Part shown: positions 1 to 10,734 of the stretch, piece after piece
Layout of the letters: every line of letters begins with the position of its first letter
Numbering within the stretch: position 1 is the stretch's first letter
Source: CAVWDI01 sp963753725
GTDB taxonomy: Bacteria; Chloroflexota; Anaerolineae; Anaerolineales; UBA4823
Direction: 5' to 3'
Length of the DNA: 64,000 bases
Assembly: GCA_963753725.1 (NCBI GenBank)
Contig: CAVWDI010000017.1
Location: 62,001-126,000, forward strand
Position numbers and translations under genes: made by a program
Notes under the pieces: generated by a model
The model's input: only the letters and a program-made list of their open reading frames with translations
What the model was told of the DNA's origin: nothing
Databases searched by the model: none

Positions 1-1
1 C

Positions 2-250
2 TCCAGATTGCATATTGGTGATCGAGCATATGTTACGATCGGTGGAGGTCCCAATGGGATCAGGTTTGGAGCGGATGTCCGTTATGATACTGTTATTGGT
101 TATGCTGAAGAAGGTGAAGGAATGAGCGTACTTGACGGTCCGTGGTGTTATCATAGTTGGATCGTATGGATGGTGAAAACTGATGGAGGTTTAGAGGGAT
201 TTACACCTGAGGGAAATGGAGAAGAATATTGGCTGCTGCCGGAGCAATAA
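2..250 (+). CDS. C-terminal end of an SH3-like domain protein (cut by window start)
   Basis: The reading frame is open from the first bases, so the start lies outside the window. The visible 80 or so residues form one bacterial SH3-like (SH3b) module: a GPNGIR segment and DVRYDTVIGYAEEG (the usual place of RSGPGTSYPVIG), then VLDGPWCYHSWIVWMV and a closing GFTPEGNGEEYWLLPEQ. Such modules end secreted or lipid-anchored Anaerolineae proteins and are thought to bind cell-wall or surface ligands; the ligand cannot be told here. The fold is fairly clear, the protein's function unknown. Confidence 0.6.
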   Translation, partial: SRLHIGDRAYVTIGGGPNGIRFGADVRYDTVIGYAEEGEGMSVLDGPWCYHSWIVWMVKTDGGLEGFTPEGNGEEYWLLPEQ

Positions 251-442
251 ACGCCATAATCCCTATTATTTTTTTCAGTGGTTTACGCAATTCTCTCTAA
301 GATATTCACGATCCCATATCCAACGAATGTAGGATTGATTTTTGGAAATCAAATCTGGATTATTCATTTTAATTATGGAAAATCAATATAAAATTTAAAT
401 AAATAATCTGTTGAAACACAATTAAAATGATAGGAGATAAAA

Positions 443-952
443 ATGGAATATCAAGAATTAATAAAAAAACGATACAGTGTCAGAGCTTATAAACCTGATC
501 CTATTGAGGAAGATAAACTGCAAAAGGTGCTCGATGCGGCTAGACTTGCACCAACTGCCGCCAACCGCCAGCCATTCCAAATCTTAGTAATTCACACAGA
601 AGGCAAACAAGAGGCATTAAAAAAGATCTATCGTAAAGATTGGTTTGTACAGGCGCCATTATTGATTTGCGCAGTGGGTATACCAGGGAAGAGTTGGGTG
701 CGCGAAGATATGCGCCGTTATCTTGATGTTGATGTAGCCATCGTAATGGATCATTTAATCCTTGCTGCGACAGATTTAGGATTGGGTACCTGTTGGATTG
801 CGGCGTTTAACGCTAAAGCAGCGCGTGAAATCCTGGAACTCCCTGATGAAGTTGAACCGCTAATATTTTCTCCTTTAGGTTACCCTGCAGATGAACTTGG
901 GAAGAAGGAACGAAAACCACTTTCTGAATTAATCCGTTATGAAAAATGGTGA
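443..952 (+). CDS. Nitroreductase family flavoprotein
   Basis: A 169-residue protein of the FMN-dependent nitroreductase family, usually dimeric NAD(P)H oxidoreductases acting on nitro compounds, quinones or flavins. The N-terminal RYSVRAYKPDPIEEDKL and ARLAPTAANRQPF blocks are the FMN-phosphate-binding signature, and the C-terminal GLGTCWIAAFN and PLGYPAD segments are typical of the short subgroup. The ATG follows an AGGAG ribosome site by 9 bases. It stands alone, 66 bases before the FmdB-like gene. The substrate cannot be predicted. Confidence 0.88.
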   Translation: MEYQELIKKRYSVRAYKPDPIEEDKLQKVLDAARLAPTAANRQPFQILVIHTEGKQEALKKIYRKDWFVQAPLLICAVGIPGKSWVREDMRRYLDVDVAIVMDHLILAATDLGLGTCWIAAFNAKAAREILELPDEVEPLIFSPLGYPADELGKKERKPLSELIRYEKW

Positions 953-1018
953 GAAATTAATAAGTAATTGATATAATATATACGGAAATTATTAAAACCA
1001 TATCGTTCAGGATATTTT

Positions 1019-1246
1019 ATGCCGCTGTATGAGTACCTGTGTATAGATTGTCGTGAAAAATTTGAGGTATTACGGCCGATGGGTGAAGCTGATACACCGG
1101 TCGATTGCACTTTGTGCAATAGTACAAATACTTCTCGAACGATATCGGTTTTCTTTGCCCAGAGTGGAGGGAGAGTTGTGGCTGGGGGCGCTCAAAGTTG
1201 TTCTACATGCAGCAGCAATGCCTGTGCTACATGCAGACCATCGTGA
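1019..1246 (+). CDS. FmdB family zinc-ribbon protein
   Basis: A 75-residue protein starting MPLYEYLCIDCREKFEVLRPM with a second pair CTLCNS, giving the CxxC-CxxC zinc ribbon of the FmdB/CxxC_CxxC_SSSS family. The tail is Cys/Ser-rich (CSTCSSNACATC), also common in the family. FmdB was named as a putative regulator next to a formamidase; most members are of unknown function and may bind nucleic acid or protein. A TATAAT-like hexamer lies about 45 bases upstream. Confidence 0.85.
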   Translation: MPLYEYLCIDCREKFEVLRPMGEADTPVDCTLCNSTNTSRTISVFFAQSGGRVVAGGAQSCSTCSSNACATCRPS

Positions 1247-1312
1247 ATAACTAGTAATTTCGTAGCATGATTTGAGTAGGAGGGGGAACAAGAAGAAATA
1301 TTCCCACTAATT

Positions 1313-2473
1313 TTATTTTTCGGATATCAATTTTTCATATAAGTTCGAGGTTTTATCGATCATTACTTCAATGCTGAACTCACTTTCAGCAATCGCACGA
1401 CCTTTACGGCCTACTTCCTCTCGTTTCATAGGATGGTTAATTAAATATATACAATCCTCAGCTGGTTTACGAATATCTCCTGGCTGGCAAAGATAACCAG
1501 TTATACCTTCCCGAATTACTTCGGGAATCCCTCCAACTCGATTTGCTACAACTGGAATGCCCATTGCCATGGCTTGCGGTACGGTTCGCGGCAATCCTTC
1601 CCTTGAAGAAGTAAATAAAAAGATATCCATCACAGATAACATGCGGGGAACATCGCGCCTCAAACCTGTAATTGTCGTCTGCTCCCATAGACCTTCCGAT
1701 TTAAGCAGCATCTCTACTTCGGACCGCTGCGTGCCATCGCCAACGAGTAATAAATGTACTTTGTCAACTTCACGGTTAATTTCCGCTGAAATTCGAATCC
1801 ATTCCAAAGGATTCTTGGGATGTGAAAACCTGCCGATGTTTCCGATAACAACAGCATCTGAGGGGATACCTAACTCGGAGCGCACCTCTTCTCGATTGAA
1901 ATTGAACGGATTAAATTCATCCAATGGGATTGCACTGCGGATTAAATGATAAAGTCCTTTGTATCCAATTCCTGCTTCCAGTCCTGTTTGAATATCGAGA
2001 TTGGATACATTGGTTAGGGCAGAGCTGAATTTTGCTGTCTGGCGCTCAAGGGTAATATATAAACTTCGGGTTATTGATGACATTTCATGGTGAAAACTCC
2101 AACCATGTACAGTATGGACAATGATGGGCACTCGCGCCATTCGGGCTGCAATTCTTCCCAGGATACCAGCCTTTGAGCTGTTGGTGTGGACAATATCATA
2201 GCGTTTATTGCGCATAAAATTCGTCATCTTTATTAATGCTGAACTATCATTCCAAGGACTAATCTGGCGCACCAGCTCCGGTACAATTGTTAATGGGATA
2301 TCACGGTCTTGCACTTCCTCTATCAGGCTGCCCTCAACCCCCGTTTGAGGTCCAGAGAGCATATCCACCTGGTAGCGATCCTTATCCAACAGATCTGCAA
2401 TATACATCACATGTTCCTGTGCTCCACCGACGATAAGACGAGTGATGCACTGCAGGACGGAGATTTTTTTCAT
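1313..2473 (-). CDS. Glycosyltransferase family 4 (GT-B fold)
   Basis: A 386-residue intact GT4 enzyme expected to transfer a sugar from a nucleotide donor onto a growing surface glycan at the cytoplasmic face. The N-terminal acceptor domain begins with ITRLIVGGAQEHV, the typical GGA/Q loop. The C-terminal donor domain has GNIGRFSHPKNPLEWI, HLLLVGDG, and the EX7E-type motif in SSREGLPRTVPQAMAMGIPVVA followed by VGGIPEVI. It is the last gene of a minus-strand series; its ATG overlaps the stop of the upstream glycosyltransferase (ATGA). Donor and acceptor are unknown. Confidence 0.9.
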   Translation of the reverse strand: MKKISVLQCITRLIVGGAQEHVMYIADLLDKDRYQVDMLSGPQTGVEGSLIEEVQDRDIPLTIVPELVRQISPWNDSSALIKMTNFMRNKRYDIVHTNSSKAGILGRIAARMARVPIIVHTVHGWSFHHEMSSITRSLYITLERQTAKFSSALTNVSNLDIQTGLEAGIGYKGLYHLIRSAIPLDEFNPFNFNREEVRSELGIPSDAVVIGNIGRFSHPKNPLEWIRISAEINREVDKVHLLLVGDGTQRSEVEMLLKSEGLWEQTTITGLRRDVPRMLSVMDIFLFTSSREGLPRTVPQAMAMGIPVVANRVGGIPEVIREGITGYLCQPGDIRKPAEDCIYLINHPMKREEVGRKGRAIAESEFSIEVMIDKTSNLYEKLISEK

Positions 2474-3606
2474 TTCTCCAAGCCTTTTTCAAACAATAAT
2501 TCCTGGTATAGCTGCTCTGTCATTTTCACCATTCGTTCTATCGAAAAGTGTTTCATAACCCTTTCGTGACCAGCATGTCCCATACTTATTCGTAATTCCG
2601 AATCCCCAAACAAGTTTAACAATCGCATTTGCTAAAGCTTCAGGATTACGAGGCGGAACCAGTAATCCCGTAACACCATCCACAACGGCTTCCGGCGTAC
2701 CCCCAACAGATGTCGCAACAACCGGTTTCCCAGCAGCCATCGCCTCCAGCACAACATTGGGCAATCCTTCCCACAACGATGGAGATACTAATAAATCGAG
2801 AGCAGATAGGATATCTGGAACATCGTTTCTTAACCCGTAAACGTTATTTTTCCAAAGAAATTTAATCTGTTAACTTTCAAGCTTCAATTGATCTTCCAAT
2901 TCTCCTTCTCCCACAATCAAAAGGTGGATTGAATTGGTTTTACTTTCCAGTAGTCCTATTGCTGCTATTAGATCATCGATACCTTTTGCTGGATGGAGTC
3001 TACCTACGGCGCCCAAAAGAAGTACCTCATCAGGAATTCTCAATGAATTCCTCATCGTATGTCTAGAATCATCCGATACGGAAATATAGGGGGTGGGATC
3101 GAGTCCATTGTAAATGGTAATGACTTTATCAGAAGGAACTCTGGAACTTTCTATTTCAGCTGTCCGGGCTGCTTCGCTCACTGCGACTATCTTATCGTTC
3201 AATCCAGATGTCACGCGGATCAAAGATTTCACGCCAGGTACCTCCGATGTCAATACTACGGCGTGATGCAATGATAATAGGCACTTTGTTAATCCTGCCT
3301 AAAATATGTCCAGCTAAATTTGCATGGAACAGATAAGTATGCAGGATGACAGGTTGGATATTCTGAATGATTTTGCTCAATTTCCAGAAAATGTCGATGC
3401 GAACCTTATGGGTCCATTCCTAGATCAATCACTGGAATATCGAGTTTATTAATTTCGTTGGTTATATAAGCATCTTCAGAATAAAAACAAATGACGGTAG
3501 GATTATATTTGTTACGGTCAATAGCAGAAAGTAATCGCAGTAAGGCAATTGGTGTTCCTCCTGTGGAGAGATCTGTGATCATGTAAACAATTTTTATTTT
3601 ATCCAT
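2470..3606 (-). pseudogene. Glycosyltransferase family 4, interrupted by indels and one stop
   Basis: One GT4 gene read in pieces: N-terminus 3406-3606 (MITDLSTGGTPIALLRLL), 3192-3380 (HTYLFHANLAGHILGRIN, ASRRS), 2870-3271 (VSEAART, IYNGLDP, GAVGRLHPAKGIDDLI, LLIVGEGELEDQLK) and the end from 2870 down (LWEGLPNVVLEAMAAGKP, VGGTPEAV). Frame changes lie near 3395, 3205 and 2605, and an in-frame TAA sits at 2870. Near 3395, removing one T restores GMDPKVRIDIFWKLS. After the last shift the frame reads MGHAGHERVMKHFSIERM and stops at 2470 in an ATGA overlap with the next gene. Every domain element survives, so sequencing error or very recent inactivation both fit. Confidence 0.75.
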
Positions 3607-4865
3607 TACATGCGGCGGCGTTTGCTGTTAAATCTGACCAAAATTTGTTTAGGTTTAGATTAGATACTTCGGTAAATTCTACTTTAACTTCTGCAATGAA
3701 ATCTTGATTTAAAGGGGATTTTCCATAGAAATCACGAAACATATTATCAATTGCCAATAAGATACCGCTCATATGAGAATTGGGGTGCTGATACTCATCC
3801 CGGCTTTACTCATATCTTTCCCATTCATTTGGGCTATTTATAAAAGAGTGAATATTTCTTTATAAATATTTACATCAATTGGTGAGATGGCTATTCCAGT
3901 TCCAGTACTTGAAAATATCTGTGGGATTGATGAAATATCACTCGCTAAAGGTACAACACCAAACATCATTGCTTCACTTAGAATTTTTGGCCATCCTTCA
4001 CTGAGCTGGTTGGAAGAAGAATGAAATGTGCTGGGGTAATATCTCAAACACTTGAGAATGCGGTACCCATCCATGAAAATGCACAAAATCCCTTAAATTA
4101 TTTTTATCTACAAATTCTTCAAATGAAGGCTTTTTCAGGACCATCACCAACAATATCGAAAATAAATTGACCTGGAAAATAGTATTTAATAGTTTAACGA
4201 TTTCTAATGCGTAATGTAATCCCTTTTAATGACTTGTGTGCCCACAAATACAATCCGATAAGGGGGATATAATTTTTTTCTTATACATATTTCACCGGCA
4301 TAATTATAATTTCATTGGATATTGCCGATGGGTTTAAAAATGGAATAACATAATCTGGTTGTTTCTCCCAAATACCATTTACGGTATACCATGGCATGAG
4401 ATAAACCCAATCGTAGCCATTCATGTTGAAAAATATGAGAAGGGGCCATGTCTTAAAAACCGCCTTCCAATTTCCTGCATACTTAATCCATTTTTGTTTT
4501 TTCATTACAAAAGAGCTTGCGATCATACCGTAAAGTCCGAGACTTCCCGGACAACGTACATGGATGACGTCGACATTGGAAGAATTAATTTACTTATTTG
4601 TTTTAAATACTTGAGACCTCGGGTTATCACTCGAAATTTGGATCTCAATGTTAATCCACCTGAAGGAGGACTGTAATAATCTTAATATTTTTTCCTTATA
4701 AGGGAGTGCATTCCGTGGCGCTGGTCCAGGATGTAAAAAGGCCAAATGGAATACTTGATCAAACGCTGTGCAAGCCAACTGATTTCTTTTACCGTTGGAC
4801 CATGACCAACATATTTCACCATCCTTGATATAGTGGGCAGTATGACTGATAATCAATAGACGCAT
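3599..4865 (-). pseudogene. Glycosyltransferase family 4, interrupted by several indels
   Basis: The N-terminus at 4865 (MRLLIISHTAHYIKDGEI, HLAFLHPGPAPRNALPYKEK) and the C-terminal donor domain at 3838-4086 (EGWPKILSEAMMFGVVPLAS, ISSIPQIF) belong to a GT4 sugar transferase; 4281-4526 supplies the middle, including MIASSFVMKKQKWIKYAGNW. At least four frame changes separate the pieces. The tail continues in another frame through about 3840-3599 (LLAIDNMFRDFYGKSPLNQ) and stops 8 bases inside the next gene. The overlap with both neighbours shows one operon. Specificity unknown. Confidence 0.65.
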
Positions 4866-6105
4866 ATACTTTTACTAAATCGATTAATGCAGCAGTATTT
4901 TTCCGTATTCTTGATTATCAATTTCCAAGTGAAATTATTAATTGCATATTGATAGGCGGAATAATCCCATTCTTGTCCGTAAAGAATCATTCGCTAAGCA
5001 GATTCAATAATTGCTGATGCAGTATCTTCAGGATTTTCCTGATCCACAATGAGTCCCGTTTTCCGATCAATAACCGTCTCTTCAAGCCCAGAGTTTCTTG
5101 AGACAACAGATGGAGTTCCACATAGCGCGGCTTCAGTAACAACAATACCAAATCCTTCCACATCTCCAATGCTTGTTCGACGACTTACAAGAACAAACAA
5201 ATCTGCAAGGTTATAAAAATATGGTAGTTCTGCTCTCGGGTACTTGACCAATAAAAATTACCGAATCTGAAACTTCTAATTCATAAGCAAGTCTTTGAAA
5301 TTCGTTCTGCAATGTTGGATTACCTACAACAAGATACTTAATATCAGGGAATCCTTTGTCTGATCTTCGGAAGTGATCGAATTACAATATCTTGCGCTTT
5401 CCTTTTTGAAGAAGCACCCACAGTCAAAATTACTTTTGATTGTTCGAGATGGAATTTTTCCTTGAGAATTTCAACCGGTAAATCCTTAATGAAAAAGTAT
5501 TTCCATCCGCACCACAGTGAATAACTGAAATGTTTGAAGGATTGATTTTGTTTTCCTTCATTAGTTTTTGTGTGTAATTGCTAATTGCGATTACATTGTT
5601 TCGCGGTTAAAAGAAATTCTGGTTATCCAACGTTGGAGTTGATTTCCATGAACAAACTCGGTCCCAATGCCAATCGCTACCAATGGTTTATTGGTCATAA
5701 AAGCGAGATATCGCGCCAAGCCATGTCGCTTGTCCACCTACAGAAATGATTATATTAGTCCGTTGTTGAAGCAATAGTGAAAAAGCTTTAACAAAACGAT
5801 TAACCGCTTCAAATAGAAAAGGACCTTTATAGATCAATCGTTGAATTAAAAATGGTTGATCATTGTTGAAGGCTATCTATCTCTGAATCATCTGAAAAAT
5901 TCTGAGGAGAAGATACAGAAACATTCCAACCAGATATTGAAAGGTTCTTTGCAATCTCATAAGAAAGCGTACCAATCCCTCCAGGTCCGGGTGGAAATTC
6001 AATTGATAGGATTAACGAGGTCCACTTCAAATCCGTTTTATTTGAAGAAGTTTGTTTTGAATAAAGTGTCAGAAAATTCAGCAGTAACAAAAAATACGAG
6101 CGCAT
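4857..6105 (-). pseudogene. Glycosyltransferase family 4, interrupted by many indels
   Basis: The N-terminal segment (LILSIEFPPGPGGIGTLSYE, near 6010) is the glycine-rich acceptor-side loop of GT4 enzymes. Stitching frames gives FVHGNQLQRWITRISFN, NPSNISVIHCGADGNTF, LTVGASSKRKAQDIV, YLVVGNPTLQNEFQRL and the donor site DVEGFGIVVTEAALCGTPSV followed by NSGLEETVIDRKTG near 5040-5160. I count at least six frame changes in about 1.1 kb, the densest in the window. The end is uncertain: the frame after 4994 meets a TAG, then reads on to about 4857 and just overlaps the next start. The exact start is also unclear. Confidence 0.6.
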
Positions 6106-6302
6106 TGGAGGATTGATATTAAGTCATATTCTTCTTAAAATTTGTTCCAATAATTCACGTGGTAGTTTACGAATTAATTATTAGGGCAAGGTGTGCTCCT
6201 TTTTTTGATTTGGAAACACAGAAAGGATGCACCTGATCTATTGTTTTATCATAAAAGTTTACAGAAAGAATAATAGATTACCCGGTTGACAGAATAAATC
6301 AA
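6106..6302 (-). other. Gap between glycosyltransferase genes with a short coding-like tail
   Basis: No full gene is visible. On the minus strand two adjoining frames read DQVHPFCVSKSKK and then, next to the downstream gene, RKLPRELLEQILRRI followed by a stop. These may be the C-terminal remnant of a disrupted protein or chance. I do not recognise them. Confidence 0.25.
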
Positions 6303-7173
6303 TCAGCCAGATATTTTATTGCGATAATAACGATTCTGTAAAATTTCAAGATCCTGGGTTGTTTCTGATCGGTTCTTCATATAATTTGAATCATAAGGAT
6401 TTCTTGCGTGAAGGCATTTTAAATCTTTATTGAATACGGTTGTTAACACTCCTTTTGCTCTTGAAAAAAAATCGTTGTGGTCTATCCGTTTCAATTCCGG
6501 CGTCCAACCCACAATCCGAACACGATCAGTTCGTCCAATAAAAAAGTTAGCCACAATGTCATAGACGGGCATACCTCCTATCAAACTCTCTTTAGGAAAG
6601 GTCGATTCGGCTTTTGTAGGGTATATTAGCGCATTTCTGTAATCTACTGTCGAGAAATATGGGAGATTAATAACCTGACCGCCCATGATATCAATTTTAG
6701 GGAATTGTTCCATGATAGTAAGAGAATTCACGAGGTTCGTGTGGCGAAAGAAAACAAAGTCGTCATCGAGTAGCAGTATGTACTTGGTCATTACTTGTTT
6801 CAAACCTTCAATCCTGCCTAAAGAGACACCACTGTTGTAAGGAAGAACGATTGTCTGGACTTCATCAATCATTAATGGAGAATTACTGTCATCTACAACA
6901 ATGATGTGAAGACATGGATAATACCTTCTGATGCTGGTGATTAATCTTTTAAAGTAGCCTAGGACGTTCATGAGTTTTTACGACTGCAGTAAGGTTTTGT
7001 TTGGCAAAAACCTGTTCGTTCAATAATGGTTTAATTTGGAACGAGTTAAAAATTTGTTGAAATATTAGTTCTTGACCAATAACTAATCTGTACAAAGGAG
7101 ATCCTATGAAAGGAATTTTTCCGTTCGCAAACCGTCTGAGTATTAACTTTATTGTTCTTTTCAGATTCTTCAT
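6303..7173 (-). CDS. Glycosyltransferase family 2 (GT-A), one frameshift
   Basis: Two overlapping pieces join near 6960: MKNLKRTIKLILRRFANGK to KQNLTAVVKTHERPRLL, then GYFKRLITSIRRYYPCLHII. The combined protein is about 290 residues with the GT2 hallmarks IIVVDDSNSP (nucleotide site) and KYILLLDDDFVFF (the DxD-like metal site), followed by NFFIGRTDRVRIVGW and HNDFF, resembling the acceptor/catalytic region of GT2 enzymes. It belongs to the polysaccharide locus, downstream of the flippase. One indel separates the two parts. Confidence 0.75.
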
Positions 7174-7306
7174 TTGATTTACGGGGTCTGAATTATCTTC
7201 GCTTATGTTGATACATCTAATTCAAATATCAAATGAATTTCAATCATGATTAGTTTAGTGATCATGTGGAGTTCTCTGAATGAAAACGGAGCCACAAATA
7301 ACAAAA

Positions 7307-8777
7307 TTATTTACGAGCAGTTTTAATTTTTTCCCAAATCGGTTTTATTACATAAGCACTATACTCGTGAAAGATTTCACGTTCTGATACATAGAGTGCC
7401 AGTAAATAAACAATGGTTACTATTGAACCTTTCAGAATTAGATTTACCCAGATGCTAAGATCTTCACTATAATTAATCACAATTACTCCCGCGATAGAAG
7501 CCAATATTAGAGCGACGGTTGGCCAAAGCAACATACGAGTTAACGAGTAACTGACATAACTGCGAATTTTAATAACTAAAATTATAGTTCCAATCAACAT
7601 CATCAAATTCGCGGCTATAGCTACGCCTTTCACACCCCATAAATCCGCAAAACTGATCACAGCAACTAAAAAGAATACAGTTTGAATAATCCGAGTATGT
7701 GTTAACACAGCTGGTTGACCAACTCCGGCGAATAAAAAACTCAGGTTCATATAAAAAGGATCCAACAAGATATATATTAACATCAATCTAAAGATAGGTA
7801 CGATTGGTAACCAGGTCGCAGTGAAAAGTATTATTGTTATTTCTGGTGCTGTTACCATTAATACAAGTGCTAATAAAAATCCAGTTCGGATTAAGAAGCT
7901 GCTTGACCTGAAGAATGCTTTTGAAAGTTCGACTTTATCGTGTTGAACTGCGGCGTATGTAGGGTAAAAAATACTCACTATTGGTTTTGCGATTACACGT
8001 CCTGGATATTGCGCTAAAGCGTATGCGCGAGAGTAATATCCTAAAGCTTTTGTTCCTAAAAATGTGCCAACCCAAAAATCATCAAATCGATTGAGAAATA
8101 AACCTAATAGATTGGAAGTCATATAAATTGAACCTAATCTTAGAAATAATCTGGCTCGTTCAAAGCTAAATTTGATGGATAGATGCCAAGGATGAAACAC
8201 CAACCAGAATCCAATCCAGCGAATAATTGGTCCAATTACTTGTTCGGCTACCAAACTCCATATGCCAGCTCCTAAGTATGCCATTGTGGGAGCAATAATC
8301 GTCATTGCAATGCTGGATACTAAATTTAATATGGCTATTGGACCGAACTTGAGTTCACGCCTCATTACAATATTTTGCGTTGAATATGAAGCCTCAAGAA
8401 GATTAAATAGAAGGAGAAATAAAAAAATATAAACAATAAGTTTTTGATCTTCATAAAATTTCAGCAACAGCGGAGAAATTAATATGCTCAAAAGGATAAT
8501 CAGGAATCCCAGAATAATACGTAAAACAAAATGGGTGGAAAAGGAAAGATTATCCGGATCTTTCTTTTGAATTAATACATTGTCAATACCAAATATTGAG
8601 AGTGGTGTAATTAAGGTTGTAAAGAATAGTGACAATGCAATAATTCCGAAATAATTCAGGATCCAATAATCGCATCAATAAAACCGAACGGGTGAAACCC
8701 AATACCATTGTTGCTGCGTTGGTGATCAGGTTGTATCCAGAACCTCGGGCACTTTTTACCAAAGTTGTTTCTTGCAT
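7307..8777 (-). CDS. Polysaccharide flippase (Wzx/MATE-like), one frameshift
   Basis: A polytopic membrane protein of about 480 residues with roughly 12-14 hydrophobic segments, of the MOP superfamily that moves lipid-linked glycans across the cytoplasmic membrane. The N-terminus MQETTLVKSARGSGYNLI and TRSVLLMRLLDPELF is in one frame (to about 8640); the rest (SLFFTTLITPLSIFGIDNVL, YSRAYALAQYPGR, AGVGQPAVL) is in another. The family usually has LLxPxxFG then YG or AL at the junction, which fits one lost or gained base. I place the start at the internal ATG at 8777. It is divergent from the ligase gene. Confidence 0.8.
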
Positions 8778-9012
8778 CTTGTAAGCTATCCCCGGCAATG
8801 TTTTGAAGGCATAAAGTGAGTGAATAAACAATAGTGCAATAATCTGTAAATTTTAATGAACCAAAGTGAATTAAATCCTTTGTGTATAGCCTGCAGGGTA
8901 TAATGAACCGAATTCCATACAGAGAGATTATAGCGGTATTTTTACAAAGTAAATCGTATAAAATTATTTAAAAATTTAGCCACTATGATCTAGAACAAAA
9001 TTAATATTTACT

Positions 9013-10713
9013 ATGCCAACAAAACTCAGCCAATATAGTGAAGGGATCATGGAAGCCGCATGGTTAGCAGCTGTGATCGTGGTTCCTGTTTTCTTCAATG
9101 TGTATTCAAGCAGGATTTTTGAACCGGATAAGATCACCTTATTGCGTTCTTTAACATTGATAATCCTTGCTGCATGGGTCATAAAGCTATTTGAGGAAGG
9201 TAGAACAAAATCCTCACCGCAAAGAAACCTCTGGACCCAATTCAAACAATTTATCAATACCCCAATCATTTTACCAGTACTAATTTTGGCTTTTATTTAT
9301 TTATTGGCTACTTTCTTGTCTATAACGCCGAGAGTAAGCATCTTAGGTTCATATCAAAGGTTACAAGGGACCTATTCAACATTTTCGTATTTGGTTGTAT
9401 TTTTTGCGATGGTGATCAATATTCGCCGGCGTGTTCAAGTGGAACGATTGATCACTACTGTAATTATCGCAAGCCTCCCTGTGAGTTTATATGGTGTTTT
9501 GCAGAAGTATAAAATTGATCCCATCCCTTGGGGAGGGGATGTATCCATCCGAATAGCCGCTAATCTAGGGAACTCAATCTTTATCGGCGCTTATATAATT
9601 ATGGTTTTTCCATTAACCATAATGCGAATTGTCGAATCATTCGAAGCGCTGCTCACTGAGAGAGGAGAATTATTACCAAATTTTTCTCGTGCGACAGTGT
9701 ATGTATTCATCGCGACATTACAGGTCATCGCGCTATATTTCAGCGGCAGTCGTGGTCCTTTGTTGGGTTGGGGGGCAAGTTTGGTTTTTGTCTGGCTAGG
9801 ATTATCCTTGATTTGGCGGAAGAGGTGGTTGACGATATCCGGAGCCATTATTTCGATCATCGCGGCAACATTTCTTATCACGCTTAATATTCCAGATGGA
9901 CCTTTAAAACAATTACAAACGGCGCCTGAACTTGGTCGTTTTGGGAAGCTGCTGGATATAGAAAGTCCCACCGGACGAGTAAGAACTTTAATTTGGAGCG
10001 GCGCTTATGAATTATTTCAGCCGCATGAACCAATCGAATTTCCTGAAGGTGGTATTGATGTATTAAATCCAATTCGTCCACTTATTGGGTACGGTCCTGA
10101 GAGCATGTATGTTGCTTATAATTCATTTTATCCACCAGAATTGGCTCAGGTCGAAAAACGGAACGCTTCTCCAGATAGATCGCACAATGAAACCTGGGAT
10201 TCTCTGGTGATTACTGGAATATTGGGATTATTTGGGTATTTATTTTTGTTTGGATCAGTGATTTATTATGGATTGAAGTGGCTTGGGTTAATTCAAAGTC
10301 GAAACCAGACATTATTGTTTTTGGGTCTTAATATTTTTGGAGGTTTACTCAGTTCAATTATATTTGTAATTTCAATGGGAGCGGGATTGTTAGGTGTAGC
10401 GCTGCCATTCGGTATGATTGCAGGGATATTACTTTATCTGATTATAATCTCTTTGATTGGTAACTATTCCTCACCAAAGAATATCTACAGCAAAGTAAGA
10501 GCATATGTACTCCTTGGGTTGATCGCAGCGATTGTGGCACATTTTGTGGAGATCAATTTTGGAATTGCTATCGCCGCAACCCGTACATATTTTTGGGTTT
10601 ACACTGCTTTACTTTTATTGGTCGGATATATTCTTCCAAAAATTGAACATATTAGCAGGTACTCCAAATTCAACAATATACGGGATTTTTGGATATCATT
10701 TCTCATGAAATAG
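9013..10713 (+). CDS. O-antigen ligase / Wzy-type polymerase family membrane protein
   Basis: A 566-residue protein with about 12 transmembrane helices and the Wzy_C/O-antigen ligase core: SGSRGPLLGWGASLVFVWLG in the middle, then a long external loop with LIWSGAYELF, LIGYGPESMYVAYNSFYPPE and a conserved SHNETWDSLVITGILGLFGY. These enzymes join or polymerise glycans from undecaprenyl diphosphate at the outer membrane face. The frame ends at a TAG (10711-10713) and the same frame stays open beyond, leading into a TPR membrane protein. In Chloroflexota these two parts are often one polypeptide, so the TAG may be an error or a true stop. Confidence 0.85.
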   Translation: MPTKLSQYSEGIMEAAWLAAVIVVPVFFNVYSSRIFEPDKITLLRSLTLIILAAWVIKLFEEGRTKSSPQRNLWTQFKQFINTPIILPVLILAFIYLLATFLSITPRVSILGSYQRLQGTYSTFSYLVVFFAMVINIRRRVQVERLITTVIIASLPVSLYGVLQKYKIDPIPWGGDVSIRIAANLGNSIFIGAYIIMVFPLTIMRIVESFEALLTERGELLPNFSRATVYVFIATLQVIALYFSGSRGPLLGWGASLVFVWLGLSLIWRKRWLTISGAIISIIAATFLITLNIPDGPLKQLQTAPELGRFGKLLDIESPTGRVRTLIWSGAYELFQPHEPIEFPEGGIDVLNPIRPLIGYGPESMYVAYNSFYPPELAQVEKRNASPDRSHNETWDSLVITGILGLFGYLFLFGSVIYYGLKWLGLIQSRNQTLLFLGLNIFGGLLSSIIFVISMGAGLLGVALPFGMIAGILLYLIIISLIGNYSSPKNIYSKVRAYVLLGLIAAIVAHFVEINFGIAIAATRTYFWVYTALLLLVGYILPKIEHISRYSKFNNIRDFWISFLMK

Positions 10714-10734
10714 ACTGAACCAGATTCGAATAAT

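Noticed and set aside
1282..1320. GGGAA/TTCCC hairpin with T-rich tail after the FmdB gene as a terminator
   Set aside because: The stem is only 5 bp and the loop long; too weak to list.
2870..2872. In-frame TAA in a glycosyltransferase as recoding
   Set aside because: TAA is not known to be recoded in this way, and the same gene has three ordinary frame changes.
9591..9971. Minus-strand open frame of 126 codons in the ligase gene
   Set aside because: It is antisense to conserved membrane and loop motifs of the ligase; the sense frame explains it.
10711..10713. In-frame TAG as a pyrrolysine codon
   Set aside because: Nothing suggests pyrrolysine decoding, the site is in a linker and not a catalytic position, and the window has many other base errors.
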